Assembly: GCA_025465475.1 (NCBI GenBank)
Contig: JAODMR010000025.1
Span: 1-64,000 of the forward strand
Reading direction: 5' to 3'
From: Micrococcaceae bacterium
GTDB lineage: Bacteria > Actinomycetota > Actinomycetes > Actinomycetales > Micrococcaceae
DNA: 64,000 nucleotides
The position numbers and the translations under genes are program-made. Position 1 is the stretch's first letter, and every line of letters begins with the position of its first letter. The notes beneath the pieces are model-generated. The model saw nothing but the letters and a program-made list of their open reading frames with translations. It did not search any database and had not been told where the DNA came from. Below, one piece after another: positions 10,105 through 20,747 of the stretch.

Positions 10105-11244
10105 ATGAGTGAAACTACTTCCGTTCTGCAGGTCGGTCCGCTGCACGAGTGGCACCTGGCCAACGGAGCGAGGATGGCCGAATTCAGTGGGTGGCAGATG
10201 CCCCTGCAGTATGAGGGCGTGGTGGCCGAACATACCGCGGTGCGCACCGCCGTCGGGCTCTTTGATGTGTCCCACCTGGGCAAGGCCGTGGTGCGCGGCA
10301 GTGGAGCCAAAGAGTTCGTCAACCGGTGCCTGGCCAATGACCTGAACCGCATCCCGGCCGGCAGCGCACAGTACACCCTGGCGCTCAATCCCGCGGGCGG
10401 GGTCACCGATGACCTCATTGCCTACCTGCGCAGTGACGACGAAGTTTTCCTCATTCCCAACGCCGCCAACACCACCGCCGTCGTCGGCGAACTGCAGGCC
10501 GCGCGGGACGCTGAGGGAATCGCGCTGGAGGTCCTCAACCAGCACCGGGACTTCGCGGTGTTCGCCGTGCAGGGCCCGTCCTCGGCCCAGGTGCTGGCCC
10601 AGCTGGGCCTGACCGGACCCGAAACCTATATGTCCTTCGTTGACGTGCAATGGACCGACGCGGCGGGTATCCAGCGGCCCGTGACCATTTGCCGCACCGG
10701 GTACACCGGGGAGCACGGGTACGAGGTGGTGCCGCGTTGGGAGGACGCCCTGCCTCTGTGGGAGGCACTGGCCGCAGCGGTGGCGTTCTGCGGAGGCCGG
10801 CCCGCCGGTCTCGGTGCACGCGACACGTTGCGGACGGAGATGGGCTACGCCCTGCACGGGCATGAGCTCACCGAGAACATCACGCCGGTTGAAGCTGGAG
10901 TCGGCTGGGCGGTGGGCTGGAAAAAGGAACACTTCTGGGGCCGGGACGCGCTGCTGGCGCAGAAAGCAGCAGGTGCGCCGCGGAAGGCCGTCGGCCTGCT
11001 GGCCAAGGAACGCGGTGTTCCCCGCGCGGACGTGAACGTACTGGACGCGGCCGGGAACGTCGTCGGCCGGACGACCTCCGGCACCTTCTCGCCCACGCTG
11101 CAGAATGGCATCGCGCTGGCGTTGGTGGCACCGGACACCGCCGAAGGAACGGAAGTGGCGCTGGACCTCCGCGGCCGCAGGATGGCTGTCACCGTGGTGC
11201 GGCCGCCCTTCGTGCAGGTACGGACCAGGCCGCAGCCGGAATGA
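10105..11244 (+). CDS. gcvT: Glycine cleavage system aminomethyltransferase
   Basis: [63 protein letters not shown] chosen inside ORF 9994..11244. Confidence 0.93.
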   Translation: MSETTSVLQVGPLHEWHLANGARMAEFSGWQMPLQYEGVVAEHTAVRTAVGLFDVSHLGKAVVRGSGAKEFVNRCLANDLNRIPAGSAQYTLALNPAGGVTDDLIAYLRSDDEVFLIPNAANTTAVVGELQAARDAEGIALEVLNQHRDFAVFAVQGPSSAQVLAQLGLTGPETYMSFVDVQWTDAAGIQRPVTICRTGYTGEHGYEVVPRWEDALPLWEALAAAVAFCGGRPAGLGARDTLRTEMGYALHGHELTENITPVEAGVGWAVGWKKEHFWGRDALLAQKAAGAPRKAVGLLAKERGVPRADVNVLDAAGNVVGRTTSGTFSPTLQNGIALALVAPDTAEGTEVALDLRGRRMAVTVVRPPFVQVRTRPQPE

Positions 11245-11297
11245 TTTAACCGGTGTCGAGCGTTGTAGGGGAGAGGTAGCTGTCCGGTGTCCGGACG

Positions 11298-12278
11298 ATG
11301 AAGGACAAAATGTCCGCGGAGGAAGTTGTGAAAGAGATCAAGTACGAACCGTTTTTGGATCCGGCCGACCTGTACGCCAGCAATGACCTGCTGCTGCACC
11401 AGGAAGACCTCACCGGGCTGAACCTGCTGATGGGCTTCTCCGGATTTTCGGACGCCGGCCAGGTCGTCACGCAGATCACCGACGAGCTGCTGGAGAACCT
11501 GCAGGGTGAGCCGCTGGCGTTCTTCGACATTGACCAACTGCTGGACTACCGTTCGCGCCGGCCCCGGATCACGTTCATCGAGGACCACCTCGCCGACTAC
11601 CAGCAGCCGCAGTTGGCGCTGTACCGGATGATCGACGGGCTGGGACAGCCCTTCCTCTTCCTGACCGGCAACGAGCCGGACCTGCAGTGGGAGCGTTTCA
11701 GCCTGGCCGTGCTGGGCCTGGTCAAGCGGTTGGATGTGAACCTCGTCGCCTGGGTGCACTCCATTCCGATGCCCGTGCCGCACACCCGGCCCATCGGTGT
11801 CACCGTGCATGGCAACCGGCCGGACCTGATCGAGGGCATTTCGTCCTGGCGCTCGACAGTGCAGATTCCCTCCGCCATTGGCCACGTGCTGGAATACCGG
11901 CTGCAGCAGGCGGGCCGCAACGTGGCTGGCTACGCCATCCACGTGCCCCATTACCTGGCGGACGCGCAGTACCCGCCGGCAGCAGTCGCCGGGCTGGAGT
12001 ACCTCGGTGCCGCAGCCACCCTCATGCTGCCCAGTGAACGCCTGCGCGAAGCGGGCAGGGACGTGGAACGCCAGATCGCCGAGCAGGTGGCGGCCTCCGC
12101 CGAGGTGCAGGGCGTGGTGCGCAACCTCGAAAAGCAGTTCGATGACCGGGCCAAGTCCACGCCGCTGCGCTCGCTGCTGGCCGATGAGAACGATGAACTG
12201 CCCGACGCCGACGCCTTGGGCGCCGCCGTGGAGGCCTACCTCGCGACCCGGGACCCGGAGGAGCAGGGCGGGGAATAA
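11298..12278 (+). CDS. PAC2 family protein (proteasome assembly chaperone-like)
   Basis: 326 aa; LMGFSGFSDAGQVVTQI, HSIPMPVPHTRPIGVTVHG, VPHYLADAQYPPAA. Confidence 0.87.
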   Translation: MKDKMSAEEVVKEIKYEPFLDPADLYASNDLLLHQEDLTGLNLLMGFSGFSDAGQVVTQITDELLENLQGEPLAFFDIDQLLDYRSRRPRITFIEDHLADYQQPQLALYRMIDGLGQPFLFLTGNEPDLQWERFSLAVLGLVKRLDVNLVAWVHSIPMPVPHTRPIGVTVHGNRPDLIEGISSWRSTVQIPSAIGHVLEYRLQQAGRNVAGYAIHVPHYLADAQYPPAAVAGLEYLGAAATLMLPSERLREAGRDVERQIAEQVAASAEVQGVVRNLEKQFDDRAKSTPLRSLLADENDELPDADALGAAVEAYLATRDPEEQGGE

Positions 12279-12287
12279 GATGGTGGG

Positions 12288-13655
12288 GTGGAAAACAAGC
12301 GCGCGTGGTTGATTTGGGGCATCGGTGTTACCGCTTATCTGATCGCCATCACGCAACGCACCTCCTTTGGGGTTGCGGGCCTGGACGCCACCGTCCGCTT
12401 TCACGCCACCGCTTCAGCCCTTTCCGCCTTCACCGTTCTGCAGCTGCTGGTCTACGCCGCCCTCCAGATTCCGGTGGGAGTGCTGGTGGACCGCTTCGGT
12501 CCCCGGCTGATGATCGCCGCCGGCGCGGTGCTGATGTGCCTGGGACAGCTCCAGTTGGCGGCCGCGACGACGGTCCCCGCCGGATTGGTGGGCCGGGTCC
12601 TGGTCGGTGCGGGCGATGCCATGACGTTCATTGCCGTGCTTCGCCTGCTTCCGGCGTGGTTCAGCCCCCGCCGTGTTCCGCTCCTGACCCAACTGACCGG
12701 GCAGCTGGGCCAGTTTGGGCAGCTCATCAGTGTCATTCCCTTCGCCCTGGTGCTCCACACCGCCGGCTGGGCGCCGGCCTTCCTTAGCGCCGCCGGCCTG
12801 TCTTTGTTGGCCTTCGTCCTGGCCGTCACCGTGCTGCGCAACCAGCCTGAGGGTACCCCGGCAGCCGTTCAGCGCAAGGGACTGCGGGCCACCGGCACGG
12901 CCGTGGCCAGGGCCTGGACCCAGCCGGGCACCCGGCTGGGCCTCTGGAGCCACTTCACCACCCAGTTCTCCGGCACGGTCTTTACCCTGACCTGGGGGTA
13001 CCCCTTCCTGCTGTCCGCCCAAGGCGTGGAACCGACAGTGGCCTCCGTGCTGATGAGCCTGTTCGTGCTGGTCGGCATCGTTTGTGGACCCCTGCTCGGT
13101 GGTTGGGTGTCCCGCCATCCGTTGCGCCGTTCGACGATGGTGGTGCTGATCGCCGTGCTGATTGCCGTGGCCTGGAGCGTGGTGTTGTTGTGGCCCGGCC
13201 GTGCCCCACTGCCGCTGCTGGTGATCCTGGTGCTTGTGATGGCTTTGGGCGGGCCCGCGTCCATGATCGGCTTTGACTTCGCCCGGACGTTCAACCCGGC
13301 ACACCGGATGGGAACAGCCACCGGAATCGTCAACGTGGGCGGCTTCTGCGCGGCCCTGATGACCATGTACGCGGTGGGACTCGTGCTGGACGTGCTCAAC
13401 AACTCCGGCTTTTCCTCCGGGGAGCTGTACGCCCTGGATTCCTTCCGCATTGCCCTGTCCGTCCAGTTCCTGGTCCTGGCAGTGGGGGTGACTGCCGTGG
13501 TCATCAGCAGGCGGGAAGTGCGACGGGAGATGGCCGCCGACGGCATCGTTGTGCCTCCGTTGCGGGTGGCGCTGGCGGACCGGAGGCGCCGCCGCGAGCA
13601 GTACCGGGCCGAGACCCGTAACCGCGGGAACTCCGGCCGAGGACCGCAGGAATAG
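12288..13655 (+). CDS. MFS transporter
   Basis: 455 aa, about 12 hydrophobic segments, LVDRFGPRLMIAAGAVLMCLGQ motif. Confidence 0.88.
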   Translation: MENKRAWLIWGIGVTAYLIAITQRTSFGVAGLDATVRFHATASALSAFTVLQLLVYAALQIPVGVLVDRFGPRLMIAAGAVLMCLGQLQLAAATTVPAGLVGRVLVGAGDAMTFIAVLRLLPAWFSPRRVPLLTQLTGQLGQFGQLISVIPFALVLHTAGWAPAFLSAAGLSLLAFVLAVTVLRNQPEGTPAAVQRKGLRATGTAVARAWTQPGTRLGLWSHFTTQFSGTVFTLTWGYPFLLSAQGVEPTVASVLMSLFVLVGIVCGPLLGGWVSRHPLRRSTMVVLIAVLIAVAWSVVLLWPGRAPLPLLVILVLVMALGGPASMIGFDFARTFNPAHRMGTATGIVNVGGFCAALMTMYAVGLVLDVLNNSGFSSGELYALDSFRIALSVQFLVLAVGVTAVVISRREVRREMAADGIVVPPLRVALADRRRRREQYRAETRNRGNSGRGPQE

Positions 13656-13830
13656 GGCCGGCCCCCCCGGCCGCGGCTACCCGGCGCCCGCAGCCGGCGC
13701 CCCGGCCCCGGCTGCGGTACCCCCGTCCGGGAAGCGCCGAGTGGTCCTGCACTGGAACCCAGCGCACGTCCTCATGCACCTTCAGCGCTGACCATCGTCC
13801 AGGACCCTGCGACGGGACAAGAGTGTAGCC

Positions 13831-15261
13831 ATGACACGGGACAAGCGGTTGGCAGTCAGCACTGGCCAAGACATTCTCAGCTACATTCCGCATGCGCTGG
13901 GCTTTTGGCCAGCCAGCAGCCTGGTGTGCCTCACGCTGGAAGGCAAAACCGTGGGAGCCACCCTTCGGGTCGACCTGCCCGGTGCCCGACCGGAGGCAAG
14001 CCGTGCCCCGATTCGCGCAGCCTCCGCCAGCCAGGCACGTGCCGGCTCCAGCGGCCCGAACGATAACCCGGCACGTTTCGAGGCCATTCCCCTTGAGCAC
14101 TACGTCGACACGGTGTGCGGCTATCTCCAGAGCGACCAACGCTCGGACGGGGTCCTGGTGGCAATCTTCGACAGCATGGACTGGACCTTGCCGAATCACC
14201 GGCCGCATGCGGCCCTACTCGAACGACTGCAGGACTCACTGGCAAAGGCCGGGACGCCGGTGCGGGACTGCTGGTTCGTGGGTCCCGTCCACTGGCGGCA
14301 CTATGACTGCGCGGATGAGGGATGCTGCGGCTGGCCCGGGCAACCACTGAACCTCATTAGCGACAGCTGGCTCAACACGGAGCTCGTGTACCGGGGAAGC
14401 AGTTACCGCCGGGATGCCGCTGCAGGTATCGCAGAAGCGCTGCTGCCCTTGCCCGCACCCGTCCGAGCAGGAATCGCGCAGGCGCGCGCCGGATATGCGT
14501 CCCGGTTGGCCGCATGCGCCCGGCAGCCGGAGCAGTTCCGTGCTTGCCTGGAAACGTGGGAGGACGCATTGGACGTGTGGCCCAAAACTCCGGATGTAGC
14601 GACGACGGCGTTTTTGCTGGCCACACTGGAAAACGTGGCCGTTCGGGATGCCGTCCTGGTGTTGGCGAGTGTGGGCCCGCGGCTGGCGTTCGGCGGTGCA
14701 GCCGCGTGCGGGTTGCTGGAATCGATGCCCCCAACGGGCGTAACGGTCGGCGGTGCGGGCCACTCCCAGCCCGTGGATGCAGCACGACGGAAGTTTCCCC
14801 AACCCAAAGGTCCCGACGGGATGGTAGTTCGTCCTGACGGTTGGCATCCCGCACCGGAGCGACAACACGCGCTCACTACCCGATTCGATGTTGACCCAGC
14901 ATGCCCGGGCCACGAGTTCGGCGCAGCACTGATCGGTGCCGGGGCGCAGCGGCCGAATTGGAACAGGATGAATACGGCCGACCTGTTATTGATCCACCTT
15001 GCCAGCGCCGGCAGCGGGACGGCCCGCGCCGCCGCGCTGACCATGCTGGCGTGGATCGCGTGGTGCCGCGGCCAGGGCTCGACGGCACACTCTTACCTGG
15101 AGCGGGCTGTTCTGGTGAAGCCTGGGTACCGCTTGGCGGAGCTGTTGCTGGAGTTGCTGGGCCAAGGGCAGCTCTGTGGCTGGGCCCGCAGCAGCGCCAC
15201 GGCCTGGCGGCCCGGTCTGGGCGCGCCGTCGGCAACGGCTCCTGCCAAGGGCACCGGTTGA
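13831..15261 (+). CDS. DUF4192 domain-containing protein
   Basis: 476 aa; ILSYIPHALGFWPASSLVCLTLEGKTVGATLRVDLP, conserved position upstream of sigA. Confidence 0.83.
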   Translation: MTRDKRLAVSTGQDILSYIPHALGFWPASSLVCLTLEGKTVGATLRVDLPGARPEASRAPIRAASASQARAGSSGPNDNPARFEAIPLEHYVDTVCGYLQSDQRSDGVLVAIFDSMDWTLPNHRPHAALLERLQDSLAKAGTPVRDCWFVGPVHWRHYDCADEGCCGWPGQPLNLISDSWLNTELVYRGSSYRRDAAAGIAEALLPLPAPVRAGIAQARAGYASRLAACARQPEQFRACLETWEDALDVWPKTPDVATTAFLLATLENVAVRDAVLVLASVGPRLAFGGAAACGLLESMPPTGVTVGGAGHSQPVDAARRKFPQPKGPDGMVVRPDGWHPAPERQHALTTRFDVDPACPGHEFGAALIGAGAQRPNWNRMNTADLLLIHLASAGSGTARAAALTMLAWIAWCRGQGSTAHSYLERAVLVKPGYRLAELLLELLGQGQLCGWARSSATAWRPGLGAPSATAPAKGTG

Positions 15262-15274
15262 CGATGCACTGCAG

Positions 15275-15302
15275 GCCGCTCATCGGCCGGCCGATGAGTG
15301 GC
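15275..15302. repeat. Perfect 20-bp palindrome with near-palindromic flanks
   Basis: GCCG-CTCATCGGCCGGCCGATGAG-TGGC immediately downstream of the DUF4192 gene. Confidence 0.6.
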
Positions 15303-15439
15303 AGGTCGGCGCGGCGGCGGCTCAGGGCGGCTTAGGCCCGATGAGGGGTTTCATGCGACAATAAAGGTGAGACCCGGTTGGGTCCGTGTTTCACCCCCAG
15401 CAGGCAGCTGTCATTGGCAGGAATCTCCAGCAACCCGAC

Positions 15440-15466
15440 GGGAACATTGTCGGCGTTCCGGGCGTT
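15440..15466 (+). promoter_or_regulatory. Candidate SigR/SigH-type promoter upstream of sigA
   Basis: GGGAAC-N18-GTT, close to the actinobacterial SigR/SigH pattern GGAAT-N18/19-GTT, about 115 bp upstream of the sigA start. Confidence 0.4.
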
Positions 15467-15580
15467 CTCACTGATGACTCTGCAGGCCGTAGTGAGGTGT
15501 GAAAATCTCCACGGACTTGACAGGGTCATAGTGGTGTTGCCCATAGGTCGCATCACAGACCGCCGCAAGAAAGGTTTTCC

Positions 15581-16921
15581 GTGTCTCCAACTGCCAAGAG
15601 GAACGACTCTGCTACCGCCGAGGCTCCGACCACGGCAACATTGCCCGGGACCGCGAAGAAGGCCCAAACCACTGCTGGCGGCGACCTGACCCCCGCCCAG
15701 AAGCGGGCAGCAACCCTCGCCGCCAAGAAAGCGGCGGGCACGGCCCCTGCCGCCAGCCGCAAGGCCAAGGCGACAGCTGATAGCGCGCCGAAGGCCACCC
15801 GAGGCCGGGCGGCCGCCAAATCGGCCGATGACCATGCCGATGATCAGACCACCCCGGCGGACGTTGAGGAAGTCGACGAGGCTGCCGACCCCGCCGAAAT
15901 TGAAGAGCCGGAGGCAGCCGAGGCTGCCGCCACCCCCACCGGGACCGGTTTCGTCTACTCCGATGCCGATGACGACGACGCTCCTGTGCAGCAGGTCATG
16001 TCAGCCGGCGCCACCGCCGACCCGGTCAAGGATTACCTGAAGCAGATCGGTAAGGTCGCCCTGCTGAACGCTGAGCAGGAAGTGGACCTGGCGCTGCGCA
16101 TCGAGGCCGGGCTGTTCGCCGAGGAGAAACTCGCCGCCGACGACGGGTCCATCGACGACAAGCTCAAGCGTGAACTGCAGTGGGTCATCCACGATGGCAA
16201 GCGGGCCAAGAACCACCTGCTGGAGGCAAACCTCCGCCTGGTGGTCTCGCTGGCCAAGCGCTACACCGGCCGCGGCATGCTGTTCCTGGACCTGATCCAG
16301 GAAGGCAACCTGGGCCTAATCCGTGCCGTCGAGAAGTTCGACTACACCAAGGGCTTCAAGTTCTCCACCTACGCCACGTGGTGGATTCGCCAGGCCATCA
16401 CCCGTGCCATGGCCGACCAGGCCCGCACCATCCGTATCCCGGTGCACATGGTGGAAGTCATCAACAAGCTGGCCCGCGTTCAGCGGCAGATGCTGCAGGA
16501 CCTCGGACGCGAACCAACGCCGGAGGAACTGGCACTCGAGCTCGACATGACCCCCGAAAAGGTCGTCGAGGTCCAGAAGTACGGACGCGAGCCGATCTCC
16601 CTGCACACCCCGCTCGGTGAAGACGGCGACTCGGAATTCGGTGACCTTATCGAAGACTCCGAGGCAGTGGTTCCGGCCGATGCGGTGAGCTTCACGCTGC
16701 TGCAGGAACAGCTCCACTCGGTGCTTGACACGCTCTCCGAACGCGAAGCCGGCGTCGTCGCCATGCGCTTTGGCCTGACCGACGGACAGCCGAAGACTTT
16801 AGACGAAATCGGAAAGGTCTACGGAGTCACGCGCGAGCGGATCCGACAGATCGAATCGAAAACCATGTCCAAGCTGCGTCACCCGTCCCGGTCCCAGGTG
16901 CTGCGCGACTACCTGGACTAG
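15581..16921 (+). CDS. sigA: Primary RNA polymerase sigma factor
   Basis: 446 aa; acidic/Ala-rich N-terminus, regions 2-4 ([96 protein letters not shown]); GTG start. Confidence 0.97.
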   Translation: MSPTAKRNDSATAEAPTTATLPGTAKKAQTTAGGDLTPAQKRAATLAAKKAAGTAPAASRKAKATADSAPKATRGRAAAKSADDHADDQTTPADVEEVDEAADPAEIEEPEAAEAAATPTGTGFVYSDADDDDAPVQQVMSAGATADPVKDYLKQIGKVALLNAEQEVDLALRIEAGLFAEEKLAADDGSIDDKLKRELQWVIHDGKRAKNHLLEANLRLVVSLAKRYTGRGMLFLDLIQEGNLGLIRAVEKFDYTKGFKFSTYATWWIRQAITRAMADQARTIRIPVHMVEVINKLARVQRQMLQDLGREPTPEELALELDMTPEKVVEVQKYGREPISLHTPLGEDGDSEFGDLIEDSEAVVPADAVSFTLLQEQLHSVLDTLSEREAGVVAMRFGLTDGQPKTLDEIGKVYGVTRERIRQIESKTMSKLRHPSRSQVLRDYLD

Positions 16922-16974
16922 GATCCGGGCAGCCGCCGGCCGGCGGCTCTGTTCGACCAGGTGAGGCGACACAC

Positions 16975-17008
16975 AGAAAGGGCCCGCTCCAAGGAGCGGG
17001 CCCTTTCT
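16975..17008. terminator. Bidirectional rho-independent-like terminator
   Basis: AGAAAGGGCCCGCTCC-AA-GGAGCGGGCCCTTTCT, perfect 16-bp arms between convergent sigA and DUF7455 gene. Confidence 0.85.
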
Positions 17009-17089
17009 TCGTTCGGTGCTGCAGCGGGCTGCAGTCCTTTTACCTGGTTCGCCTACCTGCGGCTACCGTCGGAGCGGTGTCCGCCGGTC

Positions 17090-17314
17090 CTAGTCCTCGA
17101 CGAGGACCGGCTTCTTCTCGCGCAGGCGGCTGGTCTCATCGTGCCACTCGGAAGCGAGCGGCTTCAGGGTGGGCTCAACGGTGCGGGCGTGATGACCGCA
17201 GAAGAGGAGCTCACCGCCGGAGGACTCGAGGACAACCCGGACGTAGGCCTGAGCTCCGCAGCGGTCGCAACGGTCCAGGGCGTTCAATTCGCGGCTGGCA
17301 ACGGCTGTTGTCAT
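17090..17314 (-). CDS. DUF7455-like small zinc-ribbon protein
   Basis: MTTAVASRELNALDRCDRCGAQAYVRVVLESSGGELLFCGHHARTVEP; GAGGAGG RBS before ATG at 17314. Confidence 0.8.
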   Translation of the reverse strand: MTTAVASRELNALDRCDRCGAQAYVRVVLESSGGELLFCGHHARTVEPTLKPLASEWHDETSRLREKKPVLVED

Positions 17315-17582
17315 GGTGGCCTCCTCAGTTGATCTGTACATCTATACAATCACCTATCACCGCCAAATCATCCCAGGCCCGCGCACTTTCGCTGTGCGCG
17401 TACTTCCACGTCCTTCCCCGGTCCCCGCGTGCAGCTCTCCGGCGCCCCGAGCTCCGCTCCTCGCCGCGCCCTGCCCGATCCCAGCCGACGGGGCGCGGCA
17501 CGATAACCTAGGAAAGGTCCTTTTCGCCAGGACCGGCTTGACGATGCTCAAGATCACCCCCGTTCCAAGGAGTCTGCCGAAC

Positions 17583-19694
17583 GTGGCCGCAGCTAGTTCC
17601 ACCTACACCGCCCGTCACCTGTCCGTCCTGGAGGGCCTGGAAGCGGTCCGTAAACGCCCGGGGATGTATATCGGCTCCACCGACTCCCGCGGCCTGATGC
17701 ACTGCCTCTGGGAAATCATCGACAACTCCGTCGACGAGGCGCTGGCCGGCTACGGGCAAAGCATCACCGTCATCCTGCACCCCGACAATTCGGTGGAAAT
17801 CCACGACGACGGCCGCGGCATCCCCGTCGACGTCGAACCGAAGACCGGACTCACCGGCGTCGAAGTTGTCCTTACCAAGCTCCACGCCGGTGGCAAGTTC
17901 GGAGGCGGCTCGTACTCCGCCTCGGGCGGACTGCACGGTGTTGGCGCGAGCGTCGTCAACGCCCTCTCCGCCCGGCTTGATGTCCAGGTGGACCGCGGCG
18001 GGAAAACCTACCAAATGACGTTCAGGCGTGGCGAACCGGGCCATTTCCTCGACACCGGCCGCTCGCTCAGCCCCGACGCCCCCTTTGAGCCGTTCGTGGA
18101 CGACTCCAGCCTCGACATCGTCGGCAGCACCAAGCGCGGCGTCACCGGTACCCGCATCCGGTACTGGGCCGACCGTCAGATCTTCACCCCCGACGCCAAG
18201 TTCTCCTACGAGGAACTCAGCGCCCGGGCCCGGCAGACCTCCTTCCTGGTGCCCGGACTCCGGATCACCATCCGCGATGAGCGGCGCGTCCCCGGCACCC
18301 CGGGCGAAGCGGGCGTGCACGAAGAGGTGTTCCATCACGACGGCGGCATTTCGGAGTTCGTCGACTACCTGGCCGGTGATGCCCCGGTGACCGACATTTG
18401 GCGGCTTCACGGCAGCAGCACGTTCAAGGAAACCGTGCCGGTGCTCGATGACAAGGGACACCTCCGCAGCACCGAGGTCGAACGGGACTGCGAAGTGGAC
18501 ATCGCCCTGCGCTGGGGGATCGGCTACGAGACGACCATGCGCAGCTTCGTGAACATCATCGCCACCCCCAAGGGCGGCCGGCACCAGGAAGGCTTTGAGC
18601 AGGCCATGCTCAAGACATTCCGCAAGGTGATCGAGACCAACGCCCGGAAACTGAAGGCCGGCAACGACAAGATCGAAAAGGACGACGTGCTGGCCGGGCT
18701 GACCGCCGTCCTGACCGTTCGCCTGGCCGAGCCGCAGTTCGAAGGCCAGACCAAGGAAATCCTGGGCACGCCGGCGGTGCGGACCATTGTCGCCAAGGTG
18801 GTCGAGCGTGAAATGACTGCCAAACTGAACTCCTCCAACCGCGGTGAAAAGGCCCAGTCTGCCCTGCTGCTGGAGAAGGTCGTCAACGAGATGAAGTCCC
18901 GCATCTCGGCCCGCGTGCACAAGGAGACCCAGCGCCGCAAGAACGCCCTGGAGACCTCCTCCATGCCGGCCAAACTGGCGGACTGCCGCACCGACGACGT
19001 CGACCGCAGCGAATTGTTCATCGTCGAAGGAGACAGTGCCCTGGGCACGGCCAAATTGGCCCGCTCCTCCGACTTCCAGGCGCTGCTGCCCATCCGCGGA
19101 AAAATCCTAAACGTGCAGAAGGCCTCCGTGGGGGACATGCTCTCCAACGCCGAGTGCGCTGCCCTCATCCAGGTGGTGGGTGCCGGCTCCGGGCGCAGCT
19201 TCGCCCTTGAGGCGGCCCGCTACGGCAAGGTCATCCTGATGACCGACGCCGACGTCGACGGGGCGCACATCCGCACGCTGCTCCTGACTTTGTTCTTCCG
19301 CTACATGCGCCCCATGATCGACGCCGGCCGGGTGTTCGCCGCCGTGCCGCCGCTGCACCGGGTGGAGGTGGTCAACGCCGGGGCCAAGGCGAATGAGATG
19401 GTGTACACCTACAGCGAGCAGGAACTGCATGCCCTGCTGGCCCGGCTGGAAAAATCGGGCAAGCGGTACAAGGAGCCAATCCAGCGCTACAAGGGCCTGG
19501 GTGAAATGGACGCCGGGCAGCTCGCCGAAACGACGATGGACCCCCGGCACCGCACCCTGCGCCGGGTCACGGCGGCCAACGCCGAGATGGCCGAGCGCAC
19601 CTTCGAACTCCTGATGGGTTCTGATGTCGCGCCCCGCAAGGACTTCATCATTGCTGGCAGTTCCTCGTTGGACCGCGAACGCATCGACGCCTGA
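17583..19694 (+). CDS. parE: DNA topoisomerase IV subunit B / type IIA topoisomerase B subunit
   Basis: YTARHLSVLEGLEAVRKRPGMYIGSTDSRGLMHCLWEIIDNSVDEALAG; TOPRIM FIVEGDSALGTAKLARSSDFQALLPIRGKILNV; GTG with AAGGAG upstream. Confidence 0.93.
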   Translation: MAAASSTYTARHLSVLEGLEAVRKRPGMYIGSTDSRGLMHCLWEIIDNSVDEALAGYGQSITVILHPDNSVEIHDDGRGIPVDVEPKTGLTGVEVVLTKLHAGGKFGGGSYSASGGLHGVGASVVNALSARLDVQVDRGGKTYQMTFRRGEPGHFLDTGRSLSPDAPFEPFVDDSSLDIVGSTKRGVTGTRIRYWADRQIFTPDAKFSYEELSARARQTSFLVPGLRITIRDERRVPGTPGEAGVHEEVFHHDGGISEFVDYLAGDAPVTDIWRLHGSSTFKETVPVLDDKGHLRSTEVERDCEVDIALRWGIGYETTMRSFVNIIATPKGGRHQEGFEQAMLKTFRKVIETNARKLKAGNDKIEKDDVLAGLTAVLTVRLAEPQFEGQTKEILGTPAVRTIVAKVVEREMTAKLNSSNRGEKAQSALLLEKVVNEMKSRISARVHKETQRRKNALETSSMPAKLADCRTDDVDRSELFIVEGDSALGTAKLARSSDFQALLPIRGKILNVQKASVGDMLSNAECAALIQVVGAGSGRSFALEAARYGKVILMTDADVDGAHIRTLLLTLFFRYMRPMIDAGRVFAAVPPLHRVEVVNAGAKANEMVYTYSEQELHALLARLEKSGKRYKEPIQRYKGLGEMDAGQLAETTMDPRHRTLRRVTAANAEMAERTFELLMGSDVAPRKDFIIAGSSSLDRERIDA

Positions 19695-19752
19695 GGCCGC
19701 GGGTCAATTGGACCCGCTGCCTCAGCTGCCTCCGCTGCCCTGGCAGCGTTGG

Positions 19753-20718
19753 CTACCTGAGCAGTCCGGGCAGGAGCAGCGCGGCCGTGGGCACGGCCAG
19801 CAGCAGCACTGACACCACCTGCACCGCCGCCGCAGCGGACGCGGGCAACGGGGGCGCGGGGGACAGCAGCCGGCTCAGCCGGGCGGAAGTGGTTTCCGGC
19901 GTATCGATGCGGGCGTCCTCCGAGTCCATCAGCTCGCTGGCAGGGACCTGCGCCGATCCGCTGGCGACCAGTGCGATGGCCTTGACCAGGGTGCTTCTTT
20001 CCACCGAGCGCAGGGCCACATCATCGGCCAGCATCTCGATCAGGGAGTTGACCGCCCGTTGGGCCAGGCGTGAGGTGGGCAGCCAGGGCAGGGCGTACCG
20101 CCAGGCGGCGAACGCCCACAGCAGCAGGTGATGGCGCTGCACCAGGTGAGTCTTTTCGTGAATCAGGACCGCCCGCAACTCCTCGGGCTCCAGCAGGTTC
20201 ATCAGCCCATCGGAGAGCACTGTCACGGAGCGGGCGCCTCCGGGAAGGCAGTAGGCGACAGGTACGTCGTGGCTGATCACCACGGTTCCGGGCCGGCCGG
20301 AGGCGGGGGAGCTCAGCAGTTCCAGCAATTCCCGGTGCCTGCGGCGCTGTCGCTGGATGCGCGCGTAGGTCAACAGCAGCGTAAAGACGAGGTGGCTGAA
20401 CAGCAGACCCGCGGCGCTCAGTGCGAAAACGTTCCAGAACTGCAGCTGCGCCCCGGCTGCCGGGGGATCCGTGGGCCTGCCGAGCATGATCGCTGCCAGG
20501 TTCCGTAGCCCCGAGATCAGGTCGTCCCCAAGCGGAACCAGCCCAAAGACAAGCATGGCCCCGATCATGGAGAGCCCACCGGCCAGTGCGATGGCCTGCC
20601 ACAGGGTCATCGCCGCGAAGGGTGAGCGCGCGGTCCACCGGGCGCGGGAAAGCAGCAGCGGCACCGGCCAGGCGAGGATGATGGCCAGGATCGCCAGGAA
20701 CCAGGAGGTCCAGAACAT
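19753..20718 (-). CDS. M56 family (BlaR1/MecR1-like) membrane metallopeptidase
   Basis: 321 aa; VLIHEKTHLVQRHH (HExxH), multiple TM helices, next to a BlaI gene. Confidence 0.88.
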   Translation of the reverse strand: MFWTSWFLAILAIILAWPVPLLLSRARWTARSPFAAMTLWQAIALAGGLSMIGAMLVFGLVPLGDDLISGLRNLAAIMLGRPTDPPAAGAQLQFWNVFALSAAGLLFSHLVFTLLLTYARIQRQRRRHRELLELLSSPASGRPGTVVISHDVPVAYCLPGGARSVTVLSDGLMNLLEPEELRAVLIHEKTHLVQRHHLLLWAFAAWRYALPWLPTSRLAQRAVNSLIEMLADDVALRSVERSTLVKAIALVASGSAQVPASELMDSEDARIDTPETTSARLSRLLSPAPPLPASAAAAVQVVSVLLLAVPTAALLLPGLLR

Positions 20719-20747
20719 TGCGGTCGCCGCTGCCGGTGGTCCGGTGC

